Part shown: one piece after another, positions 8,994 through 18,553 of the stretch
Numbering within the stretch: the stretch's first letter is position 1
How the letters are laid out: the number at the start of each line of letters is the position of its first letter
NCBI RefSeq assembly: GCF_026239655.1
Contig: NZ_JAPIVO010000007.1
Coordinates: 124,001 to 188,000, forward strand
Length of the DNA stretch: 64,000 nt
Origin: Pedobacter sp. MR2016-24
Lineage (GTDB): Bacteria > Bacteroidota > Bacteroidia > Sphingobacteriales > Sphingobacteriaceae
Reading direction: 5' to 3'
Program-made: the position numbers and the translations under genes
Notes under the pieces: model-generated
Told to the model about the DNA's origin: nothing
Databases searched by the model: none
What the model saw: the letters and a program-made list of their open reading frames with translations, nothing else

Positions 8994-10169
8994 ATGAAGG
9001 ACGCTCAAAGAGAATATTTTATTGAAATTTTGAAGCAATACAGGTTAGGCAATGCTACACAGCAAGAAATTGCGTTCCTTGAAGCCTACTATAACGTATT
9101 CGAAACCAATGAAGAACTGATTACTGTGGAGAACCAACATGAGTTTGCACCGGTAAAACAGCTCATCAAAAATAATATAGATCAGCAGATCATCTTACCC
9201 CAAAAAACTTTTCGCTTAACTCCTTCACGGACCAGATATATGGTAGCTGCAGTTATCTTTCTAGCTGTTTCCATTACTGCATATTATTTCACAACCAGTT
9301 CTGACCACGTGGATACTCCTGGCCAGGAATACAGCCATATTCTTCCTGGCACAAACAAGGCAACCCTTACACTTTCCAATGGTCAGAAAATATCGCTTGA
9401 TGATGTTGCGAACGGAGAAATTGCACAACAAGCAGGCATCAGGATCACCAAAAGCGGTAATGGCCAGCTCGTTTATACCGCAGTAAAGGGTGATAATGCC
9501 ATACCAGTAGCTCAAAACACAATTTCTACGCCCAAAGGCGGACAATATCAGTTGATACTGCCTGATGGCACAAAGGTATACCTGAATGCGGCTTCAACAT
9601 TAAGCTATCCCACCGCATTTCAGGATAAGGAACGCTTAGTAGAGCTGAACGGTGAAGCCTATTTTGAAGTAGCGAAAAATAAACTCCTTCCTTTCAGAGT
9701 AAAATCAGGACAGCAAACAGTAGAAGTGCTGGGGACACATTTTAATGTCAATGCTTATGCTGACGAGGGTGCTATCAGAACAACGCTTTTAGAAGGTGCT
9801 GTAAAAATATCAGCAGGAATGATTACACAAGTAATCAAACCAGGGCAGCAAGCTATTTTAAACAAAAATACTGCAGATAAAATCGTTATTACGGAAGTAA
9901 ACACAGATAAGGTTATTGCCTGGAAAAACGGTGTTTTCTCCTTTGAAAATGAAGACTTGAAATCGGTTATGCGTCAGATATCACGCTGGTATAATGTAGA
10001 AGTTATTTATACAGGTGTCTCATCGGATGAAAAATACTATGGTGAGATTTCCAAAAACAGTAAACTGGGCGAAGTATTTGAAATCCTTGAGCTCAATAAT
10101 GTGCATTTCGATGTAGAAGGTAAGACAATAAAGGTATCCCCTAACCACGGATCTCCTGTTAAACAGTAA
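8994..10169 (+). CDS. FecR-type anti-sigma factor
   Basis: A 391-residue inner-membrane regulator. The cytoplasmic N-terminus (1-80) binds the sigma factor, one membrane helix follows (about 83-100), then a periplasmic FecR domain (about 175-275, beginning STPKGGQYQLILPDGTKVYLN) and a C-terminal DUF4974 domain (about 315-385, FENEDLKSVMRQISRWYNVEV). The signal passes from the STN domain of the SusC receptor to this periplasmic part and frees the sigma factor. Gene order sigma, fecR, susC is the standard arrangement. Confidence 0.93.
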   Translation: MKDAQREYFIEILKQYRLGNATQQEIAFLEAYYNVFETNEELITVENQHEFAPVKQLIKNNIDQQIILPQKTFRLTPSRTRYMVAAVIFLAVSITAYYFTTSSDHVDTPGQEYSHILPGTNKATLTLSNGQKISLDDVANGEIAQQAGIRITKSGNGQLVYTAVKGDNAIPVAQNTISTPKGGQYQLILPDGTKVYLNAASTLSYPTAFQDKERLVELNGEAYFEVAKNKLLPFRVKSGQQTVEVLGTHFNVNAYADEGAIRTTLLEGAVKISAGMITQVIKPGQQAILNKNTADKIVITEVNTDKVIAWKNGVFSFENEDLKSVMRQISRWYNVEVIYTGVSSDEKYYGEISKNSKLGEVFEILELNNVHFDVEGKTIKVSPNHGSPVKQ

Positions 10170-10289
10170 ATACAATCAACTAAATTTTGAAACCAAACCC
10201 CTTTATGATGATCAAAAATCTACTCAGCCGCTAGAACCACGACAGATCAAAAACCGGAAGTGTCTCACCACTCCCGGCACAAAAGGTCG

Positions 10290-10317
10290 GCAGTCCCCTC
10301 TTTGAAAACAGGACTGC
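10290..10317 (+). terminator. Hairpin between fecR and susC, possible terminator or attenuator
   Basis: GCAGTCC (10290-10296) and GGACTGC (10311-10317) form a 7 bp GC-rich stem followed by ATTTTATT. It could separate low-level regulator transcription from sigma-dependent susC transcription. The T run is short. Confidence 0.4.
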
Positions 10318-10347
10318 ATTTTATTCACCTAATCTTATCCCAAAAGT

Positions 10348-13300
10348 ATGAAATTAACTTTTCTTTACAACCCCGTATGTCAAATCCGGAGGGTAAAGTC
10401 TAAATTCCTTTTAGTCATGAAGTTGACTGCTATATTACTCCTGTTCGGCGCAATGCATTTATCAGCTGCCGTTTATTCGCAGAACGTAACGATCTCCCGA
10501 AGAAATACCACTCTGGAAACCGTCTTTAAAGACATTAAAAAGCAAACCGGTTATTTGTTTTTTTATAACGGAAAGGTAAATACTACCAGTCAGCTCCTCA
10601 ATGTTGAATTAAAAAATGTGCCATTGAACGAGGCCCTTGCGGTATGCCTGGCAAATAATAATCTGACCTATAACATTGTTAATAATACAATTGTGATCAG
10701 AAATAAGGTCAATAGCGCTCAAAACACAGCCTTATCAGCAGATAAAAGTCTCACCATCACAGGGAAAATTCTGGATAATGACAAGGGAGAACCTATTCCT
10801 GGTGTAAATATTACGATAAAAGGCAGCAAGAATTTACGAACGCAAAGTAATGCCAGAGGAGAATTTCAACTGGAAGCAGAAGAAGGTGATGTACTTGTAT
10901 TCACTTACATTGGCTTCAAACCGAAGGAAATCTCAGTTAACGGTGCTAAATACTTAACAATCAGACTTGATGCACAGGTAAACTCCATGACAGATGTAGT
11001 AATCACAGGTTATCAATCTATTAAAAAAGATAACTATACGGGAAGTGCCGTCATTATTAAGGGCGAAGAGCTAAAACGTTTAAATCCTCAAAATATCTTA
11101 AAAAGTATCCAGTCTTTCGATCCTTCATTCAGAATGATTGATAACAATCTTCTGGGATCAGATCCCAATGCATTGCCAAAAATTAATGTAAGGGGTGCAA
11201 CTGCTCTTCCCTCGATAAATGACGATATTCTGGATCGTAATAACCTGTCAAGTGCATACAACCTGCCAGTATTTATCATGGATGGTTTCGAGGTTCCGCT
11301 TCAGAAAGTATCAGATTTGGATATCAACAGAATAGAGAGCATTACCTTACTGAAAGATGCCGCCGCAACTGCAGTATATGGATCCAGAGCCGCCAATGGC
11401 GTATTGGTCATTACCACCAAAGCACCGATTCCGGGTAAGCTACAGCTCTCGTATAATTATGAGCTCAACTTCACAGCACCTGATTTATCAGATTACCATG
11501 TATTGAATGGAGCGCAGAAACTGGAATATGAAAAACTAGCCGGTCTGTATGTCACCGGTAATTCTACCGCAGCAACTCAGGAAGAGCTGGACAAACAGTA
11601 TTATGCAAAACTGAAGAATGTGGCAAGCGGGGTAAATACCTATTGGTTAGCACAGCCACTAAGAAATACCTATGGTCAAAAGCATTCATTATATGCACAG
11701 GGAGGTGACTCGACTTTCAGATATGGGCTGGACCTCCGTTATCAGACTTCCCCGGGCGTAATGAAAGGCTCTTCCCGCGACAGGTATAGTGCTGGTATGA
11801 GTTTTAATTATAATCCGAATCGCCGTTTATTATTTAAAAATGAAATCACCATCACACAGGTGAACGCAGTGAATTCCAATTATGGCGATTTTGAGACTTA
11901 TGTCTACATGAACCCGTATTACCCAAAAACAGACGCATCCGGCAACCTGATCAGGGAAATTGCCAATTGGAAAATTGACACACATGCGCAGGGGGCAGAT
12001 CAATACAAAAATGTTCCTGTGTACAATCCGCTTTATGAAGCGAGTCTGGGTAATTTCAGCAAAAACAATTACCTGGAGTTTATCGATGCTTTTTCTGCCG
12101 ACTGGAAGATTTTACCAGATTTGCGGTTAAGGGGATTGGTGAGTTTGAATAAAACAAAAGCAGTAACGGACAGATTTGTTTCACCCCTCAGCAATACTTT
12201 TATTGAAGGGCCATTAGATGAGATTCAGAACCGCGGAAGTTATGATTATGGCAGTGATGATCTGCTGAATATCGATGGAAATGTGACGCTGCAATACAAT
12301 AAACAACTGGGCAGTCATATCTTTAATGTGGTTGCAGGTGCCAACGTTACTTCCAAAAAAAGTGATATCAAAACCTTTCAGGCTATCGGTTTTACAAACG
12401 ACAGATTTACGAATATAGGTTTTGCCAGAAGTTATAAAGAGGATGCAGCCCCTATCAGTGGCATCGCATTGGACAGACTGGTAGGTTCATTTTTTACGGG
12501 CAATTATTCCTTCCAGAATAAATACCTCCTGGATGCCTCATTTCGTGTAGACGGCTCTTCGAAATTTGGAAGCGACAGGCGTTTCGCCCCGTTTTGGTCG
12601 GCCGGCATAGGATGGAACGTACATAACGAGGCGTTCATGAAGGCGCTTCCCGCAGTATCCCGGTTTAAATTAACCGCTACTTCCGGACAAACCGGCTCAG
12701 TGGAATTTCCAGCCAATCTTGCGAAATCTATTTATACTTACCAAACCGCTAACTGGTATTCTACCGGAATAGGTGCTACTGTTGACGGTTACGGTAATGA
12801 AGATTTGCAATGGCAGAAAACGATCAGTTATGATTATGCGCTGGATCTGGGATTATTTGATAACAGACTGATGATCAACCCAAGGTATTATTCCAAATTG
12901 ACAAAAGGTATTCTGACTGATATCAATATTGCGCCTTCGACTGGTTTTACGACCTATAAAGCCAACCTCGGCGATATTACCAATAAAGGTTTTGAAGTCT
13001 TTTTAATGGCCACAGCCTATAAATCCAAAGACCTCAACATCAACGTTACTGCTAATGTTGCCCACAATAAGAATAAGATCGTTAAGATTTCCAACTCTTT
13101 AAAAGCCTATAACAACAGGGTGGACACTACTCAGGCGAATGAAAAAAACAACCTTAAATCTACTCCTCTGCCCCGTTACATGGAAGGACAATCCATGAAT
13201 ACGATCTATGCAGTGAAATCACTGGGCATTGATCCTGAAAATGGCAAAGAGATTTATGTAAAAAGAGATGGATCGCTTACTTATGAGTACGATATTGCTG

Positions 13301-13776
13301 ATACACAGCCAGTCGGAAACACCACACCTAAAGCTGAAGGCAGTTTTGGCAGTAGCATCAACTATAAGCAATTTCTGCTGAGCTTTAGTTTCTTTTACAG
13401 ATTTGGCGGTGATATCTACAACCAGACATTAGTAGACCGTGTAGAAAATGCCGATCCGAGATTTAATGTTGATTCACGTGCCTTAGAGGAGAAGTGGATC
13501 AATCCGGGTGATGTTACCTTTTATAAAAATATCATGAGTACGGACAAGAGCTTTGCCTCTTCCCGTTTTATACAAAAAGATAACCTGATAGAGCTAAGAT
13601 CTGTCTATTTGTCGTACGACCTCAAAAAGAACGTCGCAAAGCGATTCGGTTGCCAGTCGCTCAGAACCGCTATAACAGCTAATGATATCTTTCGCACATC
13701 TAGTATAGAGGTGGAAAGAGGGATCACCTACCCTTTTGCACGCAGCTTAACTTTTTCTCTACTGGCCACATTTTAA
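10348..13776 (+). CDS. SusC/RagA-type TonB-dependent transporter with STN signalling domain
   Basis: A 1142-residue outer-membrane transporter. After a signal sequence (about residues 24-45; an in-frame ATG at residue 24 is an alternative start) comes an STN/secretin-like domain (about 50-110, TTLETVFKDIKKQTGYLFFY), a carboxypeptidase-like domain (about 130-210, GEPIPGVNITIKGS), a plug with the TAVYGSRAANGVLVITTK motif (about 340-355) and the barrel. The STN domain marks it as a transducer to FecR. With the SusD lipoprotein it forms a 'pedal-bin' importer for ligands too large for porins. The substrate is probably a peptide or modified ligand, judging from the downstream peptidase and redox genes (inference). 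Confidence 0.95.
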   Translation: MKLTFLYNPVCQIRRVKSKFLLVMKLTAILLLFGAMHLSAAVYSQNVTISRRNTTLETVFKDIKKQTGYLFFYNGKVNTTSQLLNVELKNVPLNEALAVCLANNNLTYNIVNNTIVIRNKVNSAQNTALSADKSLTITGKILDNDKGEPIPGVNITIKGSKNLRTQSNARGEFQLEAEEGDVLVFTYIGFKPKEISVNGAKYLTIRLDAQVNSMTDVVITGYQSIKKDNYTGSAVIIKGEELKRLNPQNILKSIQSFDPSFRMIDNNLLGSDPNALPKINVRGATALPSINDDILDRNNLSSAYNLPVFIMDGFEVPLQKVSDLDINRIESITLLKDAAATAVYGSRAANGVLVITTKAPIPGKLQLSYNYELNFTAPDLSDYHVLNGAQKLEYEKLAGLYVTGNSTAATQEELDKQYYAKLKNVASGVNTYWLAQPLRNTYGQKHSLYAQGGDSTFRYGLDLRYQTSPGVMKGSSRDRYSAGMSFNYNPNRRLLFKNEITITQVNAVNSNYGDFETYVYMNPYYPKTDASGNLIREIANWKIDTHAQGADQYKNVPVYNPLYEASLGNFSKNNYLEFIDAFSADWKILPDLRLRGLVSLNKTKAVTDRFVSPLSNTFIEGPLDEIQNRGSYDYGSDDLLNIDGNVTLQYNKQLGSHIFNVVAGANVTSKKSDIKTFQAIGFTNDRFTNIGFARSYKEDAAPISGIALDRLVGSFFTGNYSFQNKYLLDASFRVDGSSKFGSDRRFAPFWSAGIGWNVHNEAFMKALPAVSRFKLTATSGQTGSVEFPANLAKSIYTYQTANWYSTGIGATVDGYGNEDLQWQKTISYDYALDLGLFDNRLMINPRYYSKLTKGILTDINIAPSTGFTTYKANLGDITNKGFEVFLMATAYKSKDLNINVTANVAHNKNKIVKISNSLKAYNNRVDTTQANEKNNLKSTPLPRYMEGQSMNTIYAVKSLGIDPENGKEIYVKRDGSLTYEYDIADTQPVGNTTPKAEGSFGSSINYKQFLLSFSFFYRFGGDIYNQTLVDRVENADPRFNVDSRALEEKWINPGDVTFYKNIMSTDKSFASSRFIQKDNLIELRSVYLSYDLKKNVAKRFGCQSLRTAITANDIFRTSSIEVERGITYPFARSLTFSLLATF

Positions 13777-13786
13777 ACATTAAAAG

Positions 13787-15253
13787 ATGAAGAAATATTT
13801 ATATATGATCGTATTGCTGATGGCACTGACATCATGCAAGAAGTTTCTGGATGTAAAACCAGAATCACAGATTGACAAAAATGAGTTATTTACTACAGAA
13901 GAAGGATTCAGGGAAGCGCTGAATGGTATTTACACACTTTGTGCCTCGCCGAAATTATATGGTGGAAACCTGACTTTCAGCAACCTGGATATCCTGGCGC
14001 AGAATTATCAGTTTAGTGACGCCGGGTATCAGAAAATTGCGAATTTTAACTATGCCTTTATTGATGTGGTGGATAAGAACAATGAGATCTGGTCATCTGC
14101 TTATCGCGCAATTGCTAACTGCAATAATATACTAGCGGTAATTGATGAGAAAAAAGGTATTTTGACCAGCAAGAATCATGACCTTATTAAAGGAGAGGCC
14201 CTCGCTTTGCGGGCATACCTGCATTTTGACTTGCTGCGCATGTTTGCTCCTTCTTTTAAAAGTTCTCCCACAGCAAGAGCTATCCCATATGTGACTACAG
14301 TCACCACAACCAGTACTCCATTTTCAACTGTAACCGAGGTACTGGATAAAACGCTGCTTGATCTCAACGAAGCAAAAGTATTGCTCAGAACGTCAGATCC
14401 CATTCTTTCTCAGGATTACGCCGTAGGTTATCCCGGAGATAACGGCAATCCGGAAGTAAATACACCAGATTTGTTCCTGCAGAACAGGAGACACAGACTC
14501 AATTATTTAGCTGTTACAGGAGAACTGGCGAGAGTTTATTTGTATAAAAATGACATGGCAAATGCCTTGTTAAATGCGGAATTAATTATGCTCACTAATA
14601 AGTTTCCATGGACAAATTCGGCCGATTTCCTGGAAACGGATGTGACAAAAAAAGACAGGATTTTTTACAAAGAGCTACTCGCATGCTGGGCTATCCCCAA
14701 AGAAAGGCAATCACTCATAGACTTGTTTACCAAGGATAATCCTGCTTATAGTCCTACCCTGCCACAAATTGAAGAAATATACGAAAAGGCCGAAGTTGGT
14801 GCCGACGATTTGAGATTTAAACAATGGTTTATAGACCGGACTGCATTGAGCGGACCAAGAAGAGCTATTTTACAAAAATACCTGTCTAATGTTTCACCCA
14901 TACCTAATCGTCATCCGCTGGTTGCGCCAGCTTTACGTTTAAGCGAAATCTATTATATCGCTGCAGAAGCGACTTTCGATACAGATCCTGCGATGGCAAT
15001 GGAGTATTTTAACATCGTGAGGAGAAATCGTGGTATAGGAGATGATGTGTCCAATGTGACGGATAAACAAGAATTTATAGAGTTGCTGATTACCGAAGCA
15101 AGAAAAGAATTTTACGGAGAGAGCCAGCTTTTCTTCATGTATAAGAGATTGAACCATCCTGTTAGGATTTCAGCAACACAAGTCACGCCAGCCTCCGACA
15201 AAGTGTTCGTTTTTCCTCTCCCGGTGGATGAGGAAGCTTATAGAAATAATTAA
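13787..15253 (+). CDS. SusD/RagB-type surface lipoprotein
   Basis: A 488-residue surface lipoprotein that captures ligand and forms the lid on the SusC barrel. Lipobox near residues 14-17 (MALTSCKK), followed by the family's start FLDVKPESQIDKNELFTT, an alpha-helical TPR scaffold, and the C-terminal region with RRNRG and ITEARKEFYGESQLFFMYKRLN, all typical of RagB/SusD. It begins 10 bases after susC. No carbohydrate-binding aromatic cluster can be inferred by eye. Confidence 0.95.
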   Translation: MKKYLYMIVLLMALTSCKKFLDVKPESQIDKNELFTTEEGFREALNGIYTLCASPKLYGGNLTFSNLDILAQNYQFSDAGYQKIANFNYAFIDVVDKNNEIWSSAYRAIANCNNILAVIDEKKGILTSKNHDLIKGEALALRAYLHFDLLRMFAPSFKSSPTARAIPYVTTVTTTSTPFSTVTEVLDKTLLDLNEAKVLLRTSDPILSQDYAVGYPGDNGNPEVNTPDLFLQNRRHRLNYLAVTGELARVYLYKNDMANALLNAELIMLTNKFPWTNSADFLETDVTKKDRIFYKELLACWAIPKERQSLIDLFTKDNPAYSPTLPQIEEIYEKAEVGADDLRFKQWFIDRTALSGPRRAILQKYLSNVSPIPNRHPLVAPALRLSEIYYIAAEATFDTDPAMAMEYFNIVRRNRGIGDDVSNVTDKQEFIELLITEARKEFYGESQLFFMYKRLNHPVRISATQVTPASDKVFVFPLPVDEEAYRNN

Positions 15254-15264
15254 TCCGACAAATT

Positions 15265-16095
15265 ATGAAACAAAATATATTTTTTGCCTTTGTGCTCTGC
15301 TGTGTAGTATTAGCCTGTAAAAAGGATGATAAACTCACCTATGACTCAACGGACAACATTTACCTGAATTACAGCAATATAGACAGTCTGATCTACACTT
15401 TTGCTTACAGTATTGGAGTAGAAAAAGACACGCTGTGGATTCCGGTAAAAGTTTCCGGAAAACGAACAGATAAAGACCGGAATTTTGTGATGGACATTGT
15501 GAAATCCGGAACTACAGCAACGGAAGGCTTGCACTATGAGCCATTAAAACCTTTTTATACATTGCCGGGCGACTCAGGCTTGATCCATGTTCCCCTGATT
15601 CTGAAAAATACAGATCCTGAACTTCAAAATAAATCAGTGTACCTCACACTGCGTGTCTCTGGCGGCAGCGATTTTAACAGTAACCTGCCAGACACGATCA
15701 GGAGTAAAAAGATTTTATTTTCTAATCGGTTAGAATTGCCGATATGGTGGCAGTATTGGGCAGAAATGGGAGCTTACACAAGAGTGAAACATCAGCTGTT
15801 CCTGATCAGCTCCGGCACAGTAGACCTTCCGGTAAGAACGAATCCAAACTGGTACCTGGAGATACCTAGAACATTGTACTATATTGAAAATACAAGGTCA
15901 TTTTTAAACCGTCCCTTTGAATGGGTAAAGGATCATCCGGAAAAAGGATATGTGCTGACAATGCGGACAGACGGCACAGGTGATTACGATTTCTATAATG
16001 CCAAGTCCCCTGGCCAGAAATTTCACCTGAAATATTTCAAACAGGCAGACAAGTACATATTCCTCGATGAGAATAATGGTCAGATTATTTTATAA
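15265..16095 (+). CDS. DUF4843 lipoprotein
   Basis: A 276-residue lipoprotein with lipobox near Cys18 (CVVLACKKD). The start of the mature part, YDSTDNIYLNYSN, and the beta-sandwich segments that follow (TLWIPVKVSGKRTDKDRNFVMDI, TEGLHYEPL) match DUF4843, a family found almost only behind SusD in Bacteroidota loci. It is probably an accessory surface protein of the SusC/D complex. The C-terminal WWQYWAEMGAYTRVKHQLFL is also typical of the family. It starts 11 bases after susD. Confidence 0.85.
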   Translation: MKQNIFFAFVLCCVVLACKKDDKLTYDSTDNIYLNYSNIDSLIYTFAYSIGVEKDTLWIPVKVSGKRTDKDRNFVMDIVKSGTTATEGLHYEPLKPFYTLPGDSGLIHVPLILKNTDPELQNKSVYLTLRVSGGSDFNSNLPDTIRSKKILFSNRLELPIWWQYWAEMGAYTRVKHQLFLISSGTVDLPVRTNPNWYLEIPRTLYYIENTRSFLNRPFEWVKDHPEKGYVLTMRTDGTGDYDFYNAKSPGQKFHLKYFKQADKYIFLDENNGQIIL

Positions 16096-16113
16096 TGCTT
16101 ATACCCGAAGACA

Positions 16114-17535
16114 ATGAAATTAAAAAATATACTACTATACACGCTGATTATCTTTTCGCTTTTTTCCTGTAAAAAAGATATAGGTAATTATGACTATACT
16201 CCAATTGCTGAACCGACCGTAGTTAACCTCGAAAACGCTACTTTCAAAGCTACTGTCGGAGACACCTTGGTTGTCCGCCCCTATATAGATCTTCCGGATG
16301 GTGTTGCGATGCAAGACCTCAAATTTGACTGGGAAATACTGGTGATTGAAGAAACGAGAGTGGATAAATATACCGGCTATCCTTTGAAGATTGTTTATAA
16401 CCTTGCCCCGGGTTTGCGTACTGCTAAATTAACAGTCAGCAATAACAAAACAGGAATGAAGTATTTTATCTCTTTCAAAATTCAGGGAGGTACGCAGTTC
16501 GCTCTCGGACAGACAGTGTTGAGTGTTGAAAATGGTATCACTAAATTATCGTTTATTAAACCTGATAACAAAACTGTACTTGCTGATTTGTATAAGTCAT
16601 TAAATGGAGAAGATCTGCCAGCAAATGCAGTTCAGTTATTTGGTCGCCCGAGCCCTTATCAGCCTACGGTGGCAGAGGATTATTGGGTAATCAGTCCGGA
16701 TCCTACGCAGAAAAGCGTAATCATAGATGGAAATACCATGTTAAGAAAGAAATACTTCCCTGAACACTTTTTTAATCCCCCAGCCTCACTCGTTGCAGAA
16801 GGTTTTGAATCTGCAAAAGGTTTTGCAACAGGAATAATCAATGGTAAATTATATATCGCAGTGACCTCTACAGCACCTTTTGCACCAGATTATGGCAAGT
16901 TTTCTAATCCGCAGGCAGGAGATTATGTGTTATCTAAGTTCTACTCCAATACCCCTCAGTTCTATTTTGGATTCGACAAAAAATCTACCGGCTTTGTTTC
17001 TTTCAATAGCGGCGGAGATTATTCCGGAGCAAATTATATCGTAACAGGTGATGCTTTCAATCCAAAAAATATTGGCATGACAGATCTGATTTATATGAAG
17101 GCTGTTCCGGGTACCTCTTATGCCTTCTTTAAAGATGCTGCCGGTGCGATCTATGAATTATCGTTTGGCATTGATATGACTGATTATATCAACAAAAAAG
17201 AAATCACACCGAAATATAAGCGCTTGTTTAAAGGATCCTCGCTGGTTCAGCCAGATACAAAATGGCAAAAATCACCGGCAGATGTGTTTTATTTTACATC
17301 AAATGATAAGATCTACCGTTACAATCCGCTCAACGAGGATCTCCGTGCATTAAATGCAGATTTTGGCGGTAAAAAAGTAACTATGATACAGCTCAATGCC
17401 GATAATGATACCATTACGGCAGGTGTGGAAGGCGCTGTGATCACTGTAGATGTTTCCGTAGGCATTAACGGCGTAATCACGAAAACTGTTACAGGCATTC
17501 CAGGATCACCTATCGATATATTCATTAAGAAGTAA
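16114..17535 (+). CDS. PKD-like family lipoprotein
   Basis: A 473-residue lipoprotein with lipobox FSLFSCKKD near Cys19. The N-terminal IgG/PKD-like domains (about residues 35-125, with DLKFDWEILVIEE) are followed by a repetitive beta-rich C-terminal half with regular Y-motif strands, resembling a beta-propeller. Proteins of this build sit regularly after DUF4843 genes in SusC/D loci and are thought to be surface ligand-handling proteins. No catalytic motif is seen. It starts 18 bases after the DUF4843 gene. Confidence 0.75.
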   Translation: MKLKNILLYTLIIFSLFSCKKDIGNYDYTPIAEPTVVNLENATFKATVGDTLVVRPYIDLPDGVAMQDLKFDWEILVIEETRVDKYTGYPLKIVYNLAPGLRTAKLTVSNNKTGMKYFISFKIQGGTQFALGQTVLSVENGITKLSFIKPDNKTVLADLYKSLNGEDLPANAVQLFGRPSPYQPTVAEDYWVISPDPTQKSVIIDGNTMLRKKYFPEHFFNPPASLVAEGFESAKGFATGIINGKLYIAVTSTAPFAPDYGKFSNPQAGDYVLSKFYSNTPQFYFGFDKKSTGFVSFNSGGDYSGANYIVTGDAFNPKNIGMTDLIYMKAVPGTSYAFFKDAAGAIYELSFGIDMTDYINKKEITPKYKRLFKGSSLVQPDTKWQKSPADVFYFTSNDKIYRYNPLNEDLRALNADFGGKKVTMIQLNADNDTITAGVEGAVITVDVSVGINGVITKTVTGIPGSPIDIFIKK

Positions 17536-17553
17536 AATTACCTACCAACAATT

Positions 17554-18504
17554 ATGAAATCAATAAAACATATCATATTAGCGCTAAGCTGCTCGCTCGC
17601 GCTGTTAACATTATCATGCAGTAAATCCAAATCTGTGGACCAAGAACCGGCTGACCCTCCAGGTGCGCCGGCAAAAACCTGGCAGGAACACTGGCCAAAC
17701 CATGATATGCTGGTGACACGTACTTTTTACGATGATAATCTTGTGGTATACTATGATAATGACATGCTGAGATCCGTTACCTGGGTCAATAAAACGCTGG
17801 CGGACTCATGGATCTATGTGAAGAAAAATTATGGCGCATTCGGTGATGATGGTCGCCTCTACGCGATCCTGCACAGGGTAGTCGACTTCTCCATCCCCGG
17901 TGGTGGTGGTCACCCCGCAACCTATCTTGATGCCAGCCATGATTTTCACAATGCAATAGACGTTGGCCTGGGTAACTGGACCTACCCTACTGGTGAGCCG
18001 ATCGGTATCTGTATTCACGAAATTGGTCATATCGTTGAAGGTGCCAATAACGGCGTTCATGGATCACCCTCATTCCCGATCTGGGGTGATAGTAAGATTA
18101 TGGAAATTTTCAACTACGATGTGCTGATGAATATTGGCAGGGAGGATGAAGCAGCAAGAGCATATGACGAGTGCATGGCCGGTACAGATATTTTTCCCCG
18201 CGCAGGTACAGCATGGTTTAAAAACTGGTTTTATCCCATTTACTCCAAATATGGGAAAGGAGCTGTATTGAGCAGGTATTTTGTGCTGCTCTCTAAAAAT
18301 TTTCCTCAGGTCAATAAAACCTATACGCGGGACATGAACTGGGGCGAATTTATACATTTCTGGAGCGGTGCTGCCGGCGTGAACCTGAAAGAACAGGCTA
18401 CCATTGCCTTTGGCTGGACTGACGAACTGGAAGCCGCGTTCGTCAAAGCGCAGAAAGATTTTCCAAATGTTACCTATACCAGTCCACCCAGTTCAGGCAA
18501 ATAA
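17554..18504 (+). CDS. Zinc metallopeptidase-like lipoprotein (HEXXH)
   Basis: A 316-residue lipoprotein (lipobox TLSCSK near Cys22). It carries a zincin motif HEIGH (residues 155-159) inside ICIHEIGHIVEGA, followed by WGDSKIMEIFNYDV, where a glutamate about 25 residues on may be the third zinc ligand, as in gluzincins. Surface-anchored zincins in SusC/D loci are expected to cut a protein or peptide for import. It lies 18 bases behind the PKD-like gene, so it belongs to the operon. The peptidase subfamily was not determined; activity is inferred from the motif. Confidence 0.78.
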   Translation: MKSIKHIILALSCSLALLTLSCSKSKSVDQEPADPPGAPAKTWQEHWPNHDMLVTRTFYDDNLVVYYDNDMLRSVTWVNKTLADSWIYVKKNYGAFGDDGRLYAILHRVVDFSIPGGGGHPATYLDASHDFHNAIDVGLGNWTYPTGEPIGICIHEIGHIVEGANNGVHGSPSFPIWGDSKIMEIFNYDVLMNIGREDEAARAYDECMAGTDIFPRAGTAWFKNWFYPIYSKYGKGAVLSRYFVLLSKNFPQVNKTYTRDMNWGEFIHFWSGAAGVNLKEQATIAFGWTDELEAAFVKAQKDFPNVTYTSPPSSGK

Positions 18505-18553
18505 ATTCTCACCTCATCATCCGGTAATTCAGCCGGAATAAAAAATATTAAAT

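Noticed and set aside
18520..18537. TCCGG/CCGGA hairpin between the metallopeptidase and tlpA genes
   Set aside because: Only a 5 bp stem, followed by A rather than T residues; not enough for a terminator.
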